Position numbers and translations under genes: made by a program. A stretch of 64,000 nt of DNA, taken from Lasiosphaeris hirsuta (lineage: Eukaryota > Ascomycota > Sordariomycetes > Sordariales > Lasiosphaeriaceae). The stretch covers positions 4,216,001-4,280,000 of the forward strand of contig JAUKUA010000007.1 in the NCBI GenBank assembly GCA_030549175.1, given 5' to 3'. Below, piece by piece: positions 41,803 to 52,630 of this stretch (position 1 is the stretch's first letter; every line of letters begins with the position of its first letter). The notes under the pieces are model-generated. The model saw only the letters and a program-made list of their open reading frames with translations, made no database searches and had not been told where the DNA came from.

Positions 41803-44181
41803 ATGCTCTGCAATTTCTGTCTTTCCATCTTCAAAAACCCCAGCGGAGATAGGTTTGGATACATTAATCGAAGACGCAACACGACAGCGTGGGAACAGGC
41901 CGCCCTCTCCAATTGCCTTTTCTGCCACACCCTCTTGACAAAGTACAATGCTTGGGGCAACGATCTGGACGCCGAGCCGGGCCAGCACCTCTGGCTGGCC
42001 TACAAGTTTGGTCGGCCTTATCCCGACGATGACGCCTTGACGCTGCAGGTCAACATGCATGGGACCCCGCTTGATGACCCAAAAAGCAATAAGCTGGTCT
42101 CCAGACACTCGGGCGACCAGATTGCCGCCTTCATCCTCCTGCCCTCCGAGTACTTGGACGCCCCGCCCCCAGCTTTCTCCCAGTCTCGGCATCAGTGGAC
42201 GGTACGCAACGAAACGGCGTACAGCAGCGACGCCAACGAGCGGAATCCTCCCCGAGACCGTGGCGGAGACGCTACCTCCAGGCCCACCAACACTGGAGAC
42301 CTCGACCTCACTCTCCTCGCCCGACGATGGCTGGCTGATTGCGAGCAGAACCACCCCGGCTGCAACGCCGGGCGCGAGCCGGACTGGGCCCCGAAACGTC
42401 TTGTTTACCTCGGCATGGACCCAAAACACTGCCCGACACTCATCGAAACCGCGACCCACGCCCACCGTCGACAAATCAACAGCCGGGTTCCCACCAGGAA
42501 GGAGTACCACTACGCAACCGTCTCGTATTGCTGGGGAACCGACCCCGACGTCCTCAAGCTCTCCGACACAACCGCTGGCGAGCTGCGTGCTGGCATGCCT
42601 ATCCACCGGTTCCCCTTGTCTCTCCGGCAGGCGATCAAGACAGCTCGCCGCCTCGGCATCTCCTACATCTGGATCGACTCGGTGTGCATTTTCCAGGCTG
42701 GCCCTGGCAGCGCAGAGGACTGGCAAGAGCAGGCAGGTCAGATGAAGCGCGTCTACACCAACGCTGTGCTCAACATCGGCGCGAGCTGCTCAAAGTCAGC
42801 AAAAGACGGCTTTTTCGTCCATCGCGAGACCAGGTTGCTGGAGCCAATGGTGGTGGGGTTTTCTTTCCCCGTGGAAAGATACCCCGGGCGGAAAGATGCC
42901 GCCGCCGCCCCCGAGATCCCAGCGCGCCGCGAGTATCACATGCTGGACTTTGACGCCTTTGGCTACCAGTTCTCGACGTGGCCCGCGGGGAGCCGCGCCT
43001 GGATCTTCCAGGAGCGACAACTCGCTACGAGAATGCTGCATTTCGGTCCCCAGCAGATGCATTGGGAGTGCAATGGTCGGCCGCACGCAAACGAAGTGTA
43101 CCCCGGCGGCTATCGCAGGCCGGAGAAGTGGGCGAGCGACTTTCGGGTGGCCCCCTTTTCGATAGTGAGCGAGGGCGACACCGGGAGCGGCACCGGCACC
43201 GGCGACCGTCACGGTTTTGTGCAAGAAGAGACAAAGGTGTTCAACACTGCGTGGGCCACCATCGCGACGGCATACTCGAGACTGCAACTCACGTATCCGG
43301 ACACGGATAAGCTGGTGGCTCTTTCGGGTATCGCGGAGCGTGTGGCGAGGTCGAGGTCGGACCGGTACGTGGCTGGCATCTTCAGCAGCACGCTGCCGTC
43401 GGCGCTGATGTGGCATGTGGTCGGGAACGGAGCTGCCAGTGCCAAGTCCGGCTCCGGTGATGTCTACAGGGCTCCACGGTGGAGTTGGATGTCCAAGGAC
43501 GTGCCCATTCTGTATAACATGGCAGGTGATGGGTCCAAGCGCAGCATTGCCCACAGAGCTGGAGTCACGGTGGAGAAGATTCAGGTTGACCTTGTCGATC
43601 CGTCGAATCCGTTTGGGAGGCTTCGGTCGGCAGCTCTTACCGTCGAGGGAAGTCCCGTCACGGTTGTGGCTAAGCGACTTTGGAAGCGCCGAGACCGATC
43701 GGACAAGGCCGAAGACCGGGAGGATGGAGATGGAGACGGAGACGGAGACGGAGACGGAGACGGAGACGGAGAGGAAGACGACGACGAGGATGACGGTGAC
43801 GCTACGCCCGATTCGCTTTCCGCCACGGTTGCGCTGGAGATTCTAGGCCTGCAGACCTCGAGGGCTAATTTGATCAAATGCTATCTCGGCCTGGATGATG
43901 AGTTGTCAGCCCGACGCCTTCGTGAGGGAGTCGCTGCGGGACAGTCGCCCAAGCTTCTGGTTCTGCCTATTTATGAGAGCAGGGATCGGCTTAGTGAGGA
44001 TCTTCTGCCCGGAGAGACAGAGCAGACGGAGACTACGGCCGGCCTGGTTCTGGAGGCTGTTAGGGTGGCCGATGAAGAAGCCAGTCCCGTCTATCGACGG
44101 CTAGGTTTGTTCTCGGCAAATGCCTTGATTCTTGATGATTTGATTTCCGTTCAGGAACCAATCACTCTGGTACTTGTTTGA
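41803..44181 (+). CDS. HET-domain (heterokaryon incompatibility) protein, intact
   Basis: Single exon, 792 aa from ATG 41803. The first 250 residues are a variable leader with a CNFCLSIF..CLFCHTLL double-cysteine motif. The HET domain runs from about 240 to 400: YHYATVSYCWGTDPDVLKLS, RFPLSLRQAIKTARRLGISY, IWIDSVCIFQ, MKRVYTNAVLNIGASCSKS. Conserved follow-ups are SRAWIFQERQLATRMLHFGP, YPDTDKLVALSGIAERVARS, YVAGIFSSTLPSALMWHV and YRAPRWSWMSKD. An Asp-Gly repeat (about nine units) and an acidic run lie near residues 640-665. HET proteins trigger cell death when incompatible strains fuse; the HET domain is distantly TIR-like. The partner locus is unknown. All motifs are present in one frame, in contrast to the broken copies elsewhere in the window. 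Confidence 0.92.
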   Translation: MLCNFCLSIFKNPSGDRFGYINRRRNTTAWEQAALSNCLFCHTLLTKYNAWGNDLDAEPGQHLWLAYKFGRPYPDDDALTLQVNMHGTPLDDPKSNKLVSRHSGDQIAAFILLPSEYLDAPPPAFSQSRHQWTVRNETAYSSDANERNPPRDRGGDATSRPTNTGDLDLTLLARRWLADCEQNHPGCNAGREPDWAPKRLVYLGMDPKHCPTLIETATHAHRRQINSRVPTRKEYHYATVSYCWGTDPDVLKLSDTTAGELRAGMPIHRFPLSLRQAIKTARRLGISYIWIDSVCIFQAGPGSAEDWQEQAGQMKRVYTNAVLNIGASCSKSAKDGFFVHRETRLLEPMVVGFSFPVERYPGRKDAAAAPEIPARREYHMLDFDAFGYQFSTWPAGSRAWIFQERQLATRMLHFGPQQMHWECNGRPHANEVYPGGYRRPEKWASDFRVAPFSIVSEGDTGSGTGTGDRHGFVQEETKVFNTAWATIATAYSRLQLTYPDTDKLVALSGIAERVARSRSDRYVAGIFSSTLPSALMWHVVGNGAASAKSGSGDVYRAPRWSWMSKDVPILYNMAGDGSKRSIAHRAGVTVEKIQVDLVDPSNPFGRLRSAALTVEGSPVTVVAKRLWKRRDRSDKAEDREDGDGDGDGDGDGDGDGEEDDDEDDGDATPDSLSATVALEILGLQTSRANLIKCYLGLDDELSARRLREGVAAGQSPKLLVLPIYESRDRLSEDLLPGETEQTETTAGLVLEAVRVADEEASPVYRRLGLFSANALILDDLISVQEPITLVLV
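43722..43775 (+). repeat. Asp-Gly coding hexanucleotide microsatellite in the HET gene
   Basis: About nine GAYGGA units give alternating Asp and Gly, followed by a GAG/GAC acidic run. Unit changes keep the frame, so length variation between strains is expected. Confidence 0.85.
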
Positions 44182-44405
44182 GGAAGATACCTTGGTACAG
44201 AGTTGCCCGCCCCATCCCGAGCCATGAAGAGGGCATCCTCGGATACTGGGAGAAGGTAGCCTATCTTTGCGTAGCTCGGACATTGACCGATCCGGACGAC
44301 AAGCTTCCCGCGCTTTCGGGAATGGCCCGACACTTTCAGAGCAAGACAGGTTGGACCTACCTCGCCGGACTCTGGAAAGGGTCGCTTACCCATGACCTGT
44401 GCTAG
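44182..44405 (+). pseudogene. Fragment of a second HET gene
   Basis: Immediately after the HET stop a different frame reads GYWEKVAYLCVARTLTDPDD, KLPALSGMARHFQSKTGWTY and LAGLWKGSLTHDLC. This is the post-HET segment (PDDKLPALSGMA and YLAGLWKGSL) of another family member, differing clearly from the equivalent part of the gene upstream (PDTDKLVALSGIA). Only about 70 codons remain. Confidence 0.7.
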
Positions 44406-45113
44406 AGGCTTTTGACTGCTTCCTTTCTTCATTTTACAAAAAGCTAGAACTACCACAGGCCGCGGAGAAGGGGATAGGCTATGTAGAGGTTTAGAGAGCC
44501 GCTCATAGCAACGACCCCAGCCCACAAGTCCGAAGGGAGTGCCGGTGAGAAATATGCATCAGCCGACCAGAGTGAGACCGAGCTCCAGAGATGAAGAGGA
44601 ACCCCAACCAGCACAGCACCTCAGGCTTCCTTTTTGACTCTCCAGGCATAAAAGCCTGGGAAAATATGTATGGCGCGCATTCAGGGTTTATCACTCCCTG
44701 CCCTCCCAAAGCAGTGCCCATAATGCCCATCACCCAGACAAAAGAAGGAGGCGGGTGTTGACGGGTAAAAGCTCTTGGTTGTGGGAGATGTGCCAAAGAT
44801 CACAACAATTGTCGACAGCATCACGGTGGCACAGATGCCGCTAATTCCAGTATGATATGAGCTTTCTCTATCGTAGGTAGACAGTTCACTCACAAAGGTG
44901 CATCTAAACCCAACCACAGAAAATGCGAATCCCAAGGGCAAAGCCGTCGCCAAACGCCTATTCCCATGCCGCACCCGCGATAAAATACACGCATAATGTA
45001 TGTATGCATTCCCCAGGCACCAGTCGCCGTCAAGGCCTCGTCTAATCGTATCGTACTCTTTCCTCGTCACCAAGTCGAGAATCATGCAACCCACTCGTTG
45101 AAACGCTTGCCTC
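44406..45113. other. Intergenic region
   Basis: Contains the 3' UTR of ISA1 (minus). Nothing else recognised. Confidence 0.45.
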
Positions 45114-45974
45114 TCATACCATAAACGACTCACCACACCCACATTCTTCCTCTGCCACAAAACCATCATCAGCAACCACTTCATTAAAATAAAAATAAAA
45201 TAAAAAAACGTGGGAGGGAAAGGCGGGAGAGGGGGAGGGAGACTCACTAATATTCGGATTCCGAAACACAAACCGCTGACTCAACTTATCCTCGACCCAA
45301 TCCATCTCACTCCCAATAATACTAAACAGCGCCTTACTATCCACCAACACCCTCACCCCATCCTGCTCAACCGCCTCATCAAACGCGCCCGCCTTATCCA
45401 CATACTCCAAATGATACGCCAACCCACTGCACCCGCGGTTGCGCACCCCGACCTTGATAAGCTTGGGGTCAGGCTGGTCTAGCAGCGCGCGCAGCTGGCC
45501 GACGGCCGCGGGCGTCAGCTTCATGGCGGCCTTGCGCGGCGCGCGGAGCTTGGACCTTGGCTTTGCCGCCGCCGCCGCCGCCTGTTTTGGTTGTGTTGAT
45601 GATGGCGGTGGCGGCACGAAGCTGGGACGGGACTGCTGCGCTTGGCGCTCCGGGATGGAGGCGGCGGTGGTGTCGCTATCCGCGGGCGGCGGCGGTGTGG
45701 GTTGGTGGTTTGGCGGCGGCCGGGTCTCGTGGACCCGCGGGAGGGAGGAGGAGGAGGGCGGTGGTGAGGGCTGGGCGATGGAGGTGTCGGGGACGGTGGC
45801 GTTGCGCGCGGCCGAGGGCGGTTGGGAGGGGAGGGAGTAGGACTGGAAGGCGGTGACGGTGCAGGCGGGGGTTGTGGAGAAGGGTCGCCGGCGCAGGAGG
45901 TTTGTGCTCCGAGTCTGGCGGCAGGCGAGGCAGACGGACAAGACCCGCCTCGACAGCAGGCTGGTTGCGTTCAT
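45114..45974 (-). CDS. ISA1: Mitochondrial iron-sulphur cluster assembly protein ISA1
   Basis: Two exons on the minus strand, 45974-45248 and 45151-45114, 254 aa. The first 150 residues are a mitochondrial presequence (MNATSLLSRRVLSVCLACRQ) and a long Pro/Ser-rich linker. The A-type carrier domain reads AAMKLTPAAVGQLRALLDQP, KLIKVGVRNRGCSGLAYHLE, DGVRVLVDSKALFSIIGSEM, DWVEDKLSQRFVFRNPNIKE and CGCGESFMV. The three cluster-binding cysteines are those of RGCSG and CGCG. The last two come from the tiny second exon, joined over a 96-bp intron with a T-rich 3' part. Isa1 works with Isa2 and Iba57 in the matrix to make [4Fe-4S] clusters for aconitase, lipoate synthase and others. The IKEECGCGESFMV ending distinguishes it from Isa2. 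Confidence 0.96.
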   Translation of the reverse strand: MNATSLLSRRVLSVCLACRQTRSTNLLRRRPFSTTPACTVTAFQSYSLPSQPPSAARNATVPDTSIAQPSPPPSSSSLPRVHETRPPPNHQPTPPPPADSDTTAASIPERQAQQSRPSFVPPPPSSTQPKQAAAAAAKPRSKLRAPRKAAMKLTPAAVGQLRALLDQPDPKLIKVGVRNRGCSGLAYHLEYVDKAGAFDEAVEQDGVRVLVDSKALFSIIGSEMDWVEDKLSQRFVFRNPNISESPSPSPAFPSHVFLFYFYFNEVVADDGFVAEEECGCGESFMV

Positions 45975-46594
45975 TGTTTTCGCAGTCTTTGTGGCAGGCA
46001 CTCGTCAGTGCAGCGACGAACAGGATGTAATCGGCTCGGGGGGTTCGAGGTGTAGATCTGAAGTTCGGTGTTGAGGGGTGCGTTGAGGCGGAGGAGGTGG
46101 CGGCAAATTGACGCTGGACTGGAGATCTGGAGAGCAAACAATTGACGATGGCCTGCAGTTGGTGATCGATCAGCCGGCCCATGACATGCTGCCAAGCCTC
46201 GGGTTTTCCCGGTTTCCGCCGGCCCAATCATGAGCGCTGCATTTGGCAGCAGCCTCAACGTCACTTCCTGATCCGCCAGTCCTTTTCTGCGCGCACCGTC
46301 CATTGCACACGGTGCGCTGCATTGCAGCACAATGATTACAAACCCACCTCGAGACTCAAAAAGACGCAAAAGGGGACAGGACAAGTCTAGACGAGGAGCT
46401 GGTATGGCATTCCAACAGGCAGTTAGGCAGTTCCCCACACCGTCATCCTACTCCTCCACACCCCGTAATAATAAACATTCTGGTGCCTGCCCCTGACCTG
46501 TGTCTGATGCGTAACAGTCGTGTCGAAAACAAACTCAGCCTGCTTGCCTAGGAAGCCATCCATACTCAGTCCAGGTACAAAAGTAAAACCACAG
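45975..46594. other. Intergenic region, ISA1 promoter
   Basis: No gene seen between the ISA1 start and the stop of the ARMH3-like gene. Confidence 0.45.
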
Positions 46595-48936
46595 CTACTC
46601 CGCCACCAGGACCTTGACATCCCCCACCGCCGCCCTCGCCATCTTCTTCAGCAGCGTCCTCTCATCCGCCTCCCGGTACTTCTCCCAGCTATCCAGCCCC
46701 TCCTTCGCCTGGATGCTCAGCGTCTCGTAGCCCTGCTTGATGACCTCGGCCACCTGCAGACTCGTGAGTTGCGACCCGGACCGCCTCCCCCCCGCCGCCG
46801 TCTTCCCGCCCGCCCCGCGATCCGCGAGCATCTCCTTGTAGTGCGTGCTGACGTTGACCAGCGTATCGATCGAGTTGCTCGGCCGGTTGGCCAGCTTGTA
46901 CGTATCCCGGAACTTGACGAGCACCTCGCCCATCTCCACCACCTTGTAGAACAAGTCGTCGTACGCGGCCGGCGTGGGCAGGAACGCCTCGCCCGACGAC
47001 AACCCCATGGCCAGGAGGTTGACGACGTGGTCGAGCAGCGTGTCAATGTGCGACAGGCCCTTGAGGTCGGCCGCGTACGTCGTCAGGAAGCGGATCAGCG
47101 ACAGCAGCGACCGGAAGAGGTCGGCCCAGTGGTACTGCAGGCGCGTGCGCGACCGCGACATGTAGCTGATGATGCGCAGGAGGATGCCCACGCACAGCGT
47201 ATACAGCCCCACGTCCAGCCGCCGTCGCAGGTTGTGGTTGATGGCGTCGATCATGGTGTCCAGCACGGCCGTCGCCACCACGCGCTCGTGCTGCACCAGG
47301 GGGAGGTGCGGTGACCGCTGCCGACAGAGCCGCACCGCCGCTTTGCTGTCCTCGCTGCACATGCGCTTGCAGAGGACCGGGTCCTCGATGAGCAGTCGGA
47401 AGACCATCAGGTTGAGGTGGCAGTAGAGCGTCGTCCGTTGGGAGAGGTGCGCGTGTTGGAGGAGGTACGAGGTGAGGGAGATGAAGCCGGCAAACGGCTG
47501 CTCCTCCCCCTTTTCGGCGGCGAGGGTGACAAAATTGAAGCAAAAGAGCTTGTTAGCGTGCGTAAAGTCGTATGTTGCGAGCAGGATCGCCGCCTCTTCT
47601 CCGGGCCTGCACAGGTTAGCTTCAGAGTATCCGTCCTGGGTCGCGAGCACTCACAGCTCCGAAAACATCTTCTTGGCCGTGTCGGCATCGTGAACGGGCT
47701 TCGGCGCAGGCTTGCCCCCAGGCGCGATAGCTCCAAGCCCAATCATGTTGAGCGTGCTTGATAAAGTCCACCCTTCCGGGAGATCATCCTGCACGGCGAC
47801 ATACTGCCCCCGGAGAGTCTGGCAAGAGTACCCTACGCTCCTGATAATCTTCTGGATGGCCGCCTCGTTGACAAAATCGTTCAGCCGCATCTGATATGGG
47901 TTCTGGAACTCAAACTTGTTGTAGTTGGCCAGCAGCCCGATCAGAGTGAACGGCTCGGCTACCCTGGCCGGAGTGTCGGTGTCTTGTATAAACTGGCCTC
48001 GTTAGCCACCCCCGGAAACACCTGTGCGCCAACCTGGTCTCTTTACCTTCATCACCGACGGGAACAAGTCCCGTTGTATAAAATACGTAAGCAAACTTGT
48101 CTGATACGCCCCCGAGGTGACCGCGAGGGCGACCTCGATGGCCTTCTGCCGCAATTCCACTACCCGAGAATATCAGCTTGGCGCCGTGGCCACGTAGCAG
48201 TTGGTGCAGACTGACGACTCCTCCCATTCCTAATAATCGAGTCCAGCGCGCCGACGAACTCGGCAAAGACGGTATCGACGTGGTCCAAGCCAGCCAGCAC
48301 CTCGATGATATCAGAACTCGGGTTCGTGTATTTCTTGGCCAGCACGGCAATTAAGAAGATGCTCAGCGTCTGTATCCCGCCACGAGTCAGACACCATTCT
48401 CCTCGTCCCCCACCTCTCATCAACCGTGGAAGGGGGAGGGAGTGGTGCGAGCGCGCTTACCTCGAGTGCATACAGATCGGCAACTCCATGAGGGTTCCGC
48501 AGCGCCACCACGGCCCGCGAAAAGAGCTGCCTCGTCTGCAGGTCGAGGTGGACGAGGTCGTCGGGGCCTATGTCCTCGAGGATGCGGTGCAGCGCGGGGC
48601 GGTCGGGCTTGAGGAGGAAGAACTCGCGCCAGAAGCCCTCGGATTTCTCCGTGTCCTCATCGTCCTATTCCTCCGCGACGGGCGTCAGCAGTGGTCCCGG
48701 CATTGCGGTCCCGGTGGCACGGTCAGGAAGCGGATCGGGGTTGTTACCTAAACCACAAAGAATGCGACACCGATTAGCTCCCCTCTCATCAACTTCAGAT
48801 CTCAATTGAGCATTGAAATAAAAGCAAAAACACGACCGGGGCGCACACAAACCTTAAAGAGGGCATCGTACAGCTGGACAATCTTCCGGCGAAAGACCTC
48901 GGGACGAGGCTGGTGGGTGAGGGGAGATTGCTCCAT
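46595..48936 (-). CDS. ARMH3-like armadillo-helical protein (DUF1741 / UPF0588)
   Basis: Six exons on the minus strand: 48936-48853, 48664-48461, 48369-48216, 48159-48047, 47992-47655 and 47606-46595; 634 aa. It starts MEQSPLTHQPRPEVFRRKIV and QLYDALFK, then DTEKSEGFWREFFLLKPDRP, LSIFLIAVLAKKYTNPSSDI, ELRQKAIEVALAVTSGAYQT, LLTYFIQRDLFPSVM, LIGLLANYNKFEFQNPYQMR, and a long all-helical C terminus. These are the features of the conserved DUF1741 family (human C10orf76/ARMH3, fission yeast SPAC20F10.02c). In animals ARMH3 binds GBF1 and PI4KB at the Golgi; the fungal role is inferred from that. The exon 3 donor is ambiguous (GTCGTC or GTCAGT); both keep the frame. The first intron, 188 bp, is the longest of the gene. 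Confidence 0.9.
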
Positions 48937-50329
48937 ATAGAAGGCGGAGGTCGAGGCTCGATTCTTCCGGCCTCGGGATGCATCGTCGCTGGCCTCATTT
49001 GGAGTTTGGCGGTTTTGCGGAAACGCGCCCGGGCGCGGCGCCTGGCGCCTTCCCAGCAGCCCCAGTCGCATTTTCGAGCACAGTGCGCCGCCCGGAGCAG
49101 AGGCCAACACGGCAGGACGTGCACGGTGCGAGTGGCACCCTGGACCGTTCTGGAAACTTATTGCGTAGGGCTGATTACTAGGCTTGGACTCGATGCAACG
49201 GCGAGCCGCGGCTGTTTTGGCTGTTGACCGATGTTCTTCTACAAATAAACCGTTCGTCGAAAGTGTATATAAAGCCAGCTGTCTTCAACACCCCTCTCAC
49301 CTCGCAGCCATGCCTCAAGCCAGTCAGTCCTCTTTGAAGTCAGGCTGCAATGCCGCCAACCCCGCTCCTATTCTTTGACAGCACCCCCCCCTCCCCCCCC
49401 CCCAACAGAGCAGTCAGCACACACACCATGGAAACACACACAAAATCAACCAACAACCCAAGCCTGAACTTTTCCAGGTTGAATCCCATTATATTCAAAC
49501 TTTGAGACACCAGGCCAGCACTTAAACTCCGTCCCGATTTCTCATTCACTCTTCGAAATGGCAAGTACTACTACGACGTACTGCCTACACAAATCACCAT
49601 ACCTTCACTGGTCATACTGTCTCTTTGCCAATCTATTTACCTCATCCCCCTCGTACAAGGCTGCGTACCTCTCTGTCCCACCTTGCTCTCCAAAACACAA
49701 CAACAATACCCTACAGGGTTGGCTACTCTATTTAGAAACCAACACCATCAAGAAGTCATATACTTTCTCAAAAACCCAACGGCAACGCACCACCCATCAA
49801 AAAATCTTTTTTTGTCTAACGGGACAATCCCCTCGTCCCCTGTTCCTCACCAGTCCTTTCTCAAGGCCGAACTCCCTGCGATAATGGATATGTACCACCT
49901 CCGGGTCGCAGATCCCGGGGAGGGGGGAGGGCTGCAAAAGCAAAATAGTACCAACAACCAGACGAGCTTGAAAATATCTCAAAAAACCAATCAGGTATGT
50001 GGGTCGTTAAAGTCGTTCAGGTGGATGACGCCCAGATGCGTTGCCAGCCATGTGCTGCGCCGTGCCGTGCCATGCCGTGCCATAGTATGTACCATGCGGT
50101 GCCTTGCCCTGCCGGACATGTAACCAAAAAAAACCGACGAATGACTGAGGAAAACATGCGGTAAGGAGACCAACGTCGCTGGCGATAAAAAACAAAGTTG
50201 TCGCAGCAAAGACAAAAAAACCACGAGGGTATTCTGCCAATCCGTCCGGGAGGAAAAGGACCCTGCGCCAACACACCATGCTTCGAACAAAAAACACACA
50301 CCATCGAAACCCCCCAAATATGTGGCGGC
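48937..50329. other. Intergenic region, 1.4 kb
   Basis: Promoter of the ARMH3-like gene and 3' region of the gene at 50330. C-rich runs occur at 49383-49403. A cluster of ccgtgccatg-type short repeats sits at 50067-50090. No gene supported. Confidence 0.45.
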
Positions 50330-52630
50330 TCAAATGCCCCAACTGCCTCTCCGCTCGCCCACACCCCACGCCAGGGGGCTGATGGCGTTGAGATCCGGGT
50401 GCTGCAGTGCCCACTCGTAAATGTAAACCTTGAGCGCTTTCCACCGAGGGCATCTATCTTCCTCGCGGATGCCGTCCTTCTCCTCGCTATCGAGCATAAT
50501 ATGGCCCGTCGCCTGGATCTTCTTGCCCCGCGGTGCGCGCACGGGACGTAGGGCGTTGTCGTCCTTGTCAGTGCCGTAAAACGACCCCCGTCCCACGTAT
50601 CCCTGTGCCTGTCCATGCTCGTCGGCGCCCCACAGGTTCTCCATAATCGCGTCGTCGTCCTTCTCCAGCTCGCCCACGCTAATGCGGCTGATCTTGCTCA
50701 GTTCCTCGTCATACTGCCTCGCCAGCGCCGGGTATCCCAGCGACAGGTAATTGTACACTTGCGTGACAAACTTGTCGTCGAACTCGGCTGCGATCTTCTC
50801 TTCCAGCTCCGACACCTCCTTCTCCTTCTTGAGCTTCTCGTCCAGTCCCTGCAGATTCTGAAGCATGTGCAGCCCCTTAGGCTGGTTATTTCGCGAGCGA
50901 TGCTCCGGACGTATTTGGAGCACCAACAACGACTGGGTGGGCGCCGTCATAGTGCCGGCCCGTGTCAGGGAATCGATCGGAGAGGGTTCCTCACTGAGTG
51001 TGACAGGCGCCGTCAGCCCGAACTCGCGCGCGAACGGGTTTCCGGGCGTTGGCGGCGGGAGCGGGGTGCTGAGCATGGCAGGGCGATCGAATGCTGCTAG
51101 CTTTTCCGAACGGTCCGTCGTGTAGCAGTAGCCGTGCCACAACCCATGTTCTTCGGTCGGGTCCCGATTCGGGTCTTCCATCATCCTCCCATTTTCGAGG
51201 TCCCAGAGATGGTCGGGCTCCAGCTTGGTCTGCTTCGGGGACGGGCACTTGCGGAAGACAAGATCCTGCCCCAGCATGGGCGGGGAGCCCCGAGCTCTCA
51301 GGCGGTGCAGATTCCGGGCACGCTCGAGGGACATGTCTCGCTCCTGAGGGTAGGGCATAAACGGGGATTGGTGGCCGAAGCTGGTCTCGGGCGGGATCTG
51401 GGAGGCCGGGGCATAGGGCATGCCAGCGGCTTTTCCGGGCGGGGCGGAAGGTATGTAAGGCATGAACGTCTCGCCAATTGGACGAACGGGGGGTGATTCA
51501 GGTGGAATGTAGGGCATCGCAGACTCCCCAATGGTGGGCAGGGGCGATTCAGCACGGAGGAGCGGCATGTGCGTTTCTCCAATCGGACCCAGCGAGCTGG
51601 ACGACGGCCGTGATGATGTCCACAGCGGGGAGCCCGACATCGACTGTCTTTGGGCCCTGGTCAGACCAAAGGCATCACTCGGTGGGCTATCCATGCTCAT
51701 GTTATCCAAGTCCAGCGTAGACATGCGGCCCATATCTCTTGACATGCTCCTCGATAAGCTTCTCGAAATGCTTCGTGACTGGCTCATCGGCACCTCCTCT
51801 CCCGACACCATCTGAGCATGCTCCTGCATCTCCTTGAACGCCCAGCTGATGTCCTCCTGGGATGAGTTCCGCCGGGATTGCAAGTGGTTCCAGGGCCCTC
51901 TGGTCGTCGCCCTCCCTCGGAAGCCGTCATCCTCAGACCCCTCACGCACGTAAAAGTGCTCGGCGCCGCCTATCCGCTGCCCGCTGTTGGGAAAGGCACT
52001 CATGGCCACCTCTTGGAGCTTCCTCTGCGCATCGCGGGCTACCAGGTCGAAAAAGCCACCGGCGATCTCGTCGTCGCAAGACTCCCGACGGGCATGTCCC
52101 TTTGGCCTCGATGGCGTAACAGGCTCCTCACTCTGCATATCATCGAGCATCTCGCTGCCGTGCATTTCGCTGCCAAGTATTTCGGAGCCATGTGTGTACC
52201 TCCTTTTTGGCTTGGGGGCGTATATGTGATTGGTGTAGGGCGTGATATCGGTCTTGTCGGTGGGGCGGGTGGCGGGCCCCTCATCTCCGGCACGCCGTGA
52301 CCTCCTGACCGAGGACTCAACCAGCTGCGGGGCAAACCGCCTCTTCTCTCTCGGTGGTGGTGAAGGCGAGCGCGGGGAGGGGCTGGGGGTTAGCTCGCCG
52401 GTAGGAATGTTTTTGCGATACCGCTCAAAGGTGGTCTCGATGGGTATAGGGGCAAACCGCAGCCGCGGCCGCTCGCGGGTGTTAGCCATCGTGTGCTGCT
52501 GCTGGGGTGGTTGTGGTTTTGGTTGGTGTTGTGGCGGTGTTGGTGGACGTTGGGGTGATGCGGGATGGAATTGGTGCAGCTGTTCGTCCGGCCTTGGGAT
52601 GATACGTGCTATTATATCGACGGCTGCCAT
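50330..52630 (-). CDS. Large Ser/Pro-rich protein of unknown function
   Basis: Single exon, 766 aa from ATG 52628-52630, or 719 aa from ATG 52487-52489 (MANTRERPRLRFAPIPIETT), which I consider at least as likely because the preceding residues are Gln/Pro-rich low complexity. The N-terminal half is disordered, with SPSPRSPSPPP, RSISRSLSRSMSRD and a set of degenerate repeats around the phrase IGET.MPYIP (five to six units). The conserved-looking part is C-terminal (about 560-766): VLQIRPEHRSRNNQPKGLHM, a charged coiled-coil helix LDEKLKKEKEVSELEEKIAA, then FVTQVYNYLSLGYPALARQY and CPRWKALKVYIYEWALQHPD. The latter block looks like a small globular domain. I recognise the type as a fungal-specific conserved hypothetical but assign no function. 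Confidence 0.8.
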   Translation of the reverse strand: MAAVDIIARIIPRPDEQLHQFHPASPQRPPTPPQHQPKPQPPQQQHTMANTRERPRLRFAPIPIETTFERYRKNIPTGELTPSPSPRSPSPPPREKRRFAPQLVESSVRRSRRAGDEGPATRPTDKTDITPYTNHIYAPKPKRRYTHGSEILGSEMHGSEMLDDMQSEEPVTPSRPKGHARRESCDDEIAGGFFDLVARDAQRKLQEVAMSAFPNSGQRIGGAEHFYVREGSEDDGFRGRATTRGPWNHLQSRRNSSQEDISWAFKEMQEHAQMVSGEEVPMSQSRSISRSLSRSMSRDMGRMSTLDLDNMSMDSPPSDAFGLTRAQRQSMSGSPLWTSSRPSSSSLGPIGETHMPLLRAESPLPTIGESAMPYIPPESPPVRPIGETFMPYIPSAPPGKAAGMPYAPASQIPPETSFGHQSPFMPYPQERDMSLERARNLHRLRARGSPPMLGQDLVFRKCPSPKQTKLEPDHLWDLENGRMMEDPNRDPTEEHGLWHGYCYTTDRSEKLAAFDRPAMLSTPLPPPTPGNPFAREFGLTAPVTLSEEPSPIDSLTRAGTMTAPTQSLLVLQIRPEHRSRNNQPKGLHMLQNLQGLDEKLKKEKEVSELEEKIAAEFDDKFVTQVYNYLSLGYPALARQYDEELSKISRISVGELEKDDDAIMENLWGADEHGQAQGYVGRGSFYGTDKDDNALRPVRAPRGKKIQATGHIMLDSEEKDGIREEDRCPRWKALKVYIYEWALQHPDLNAISPLAWGVGERRGSWGI

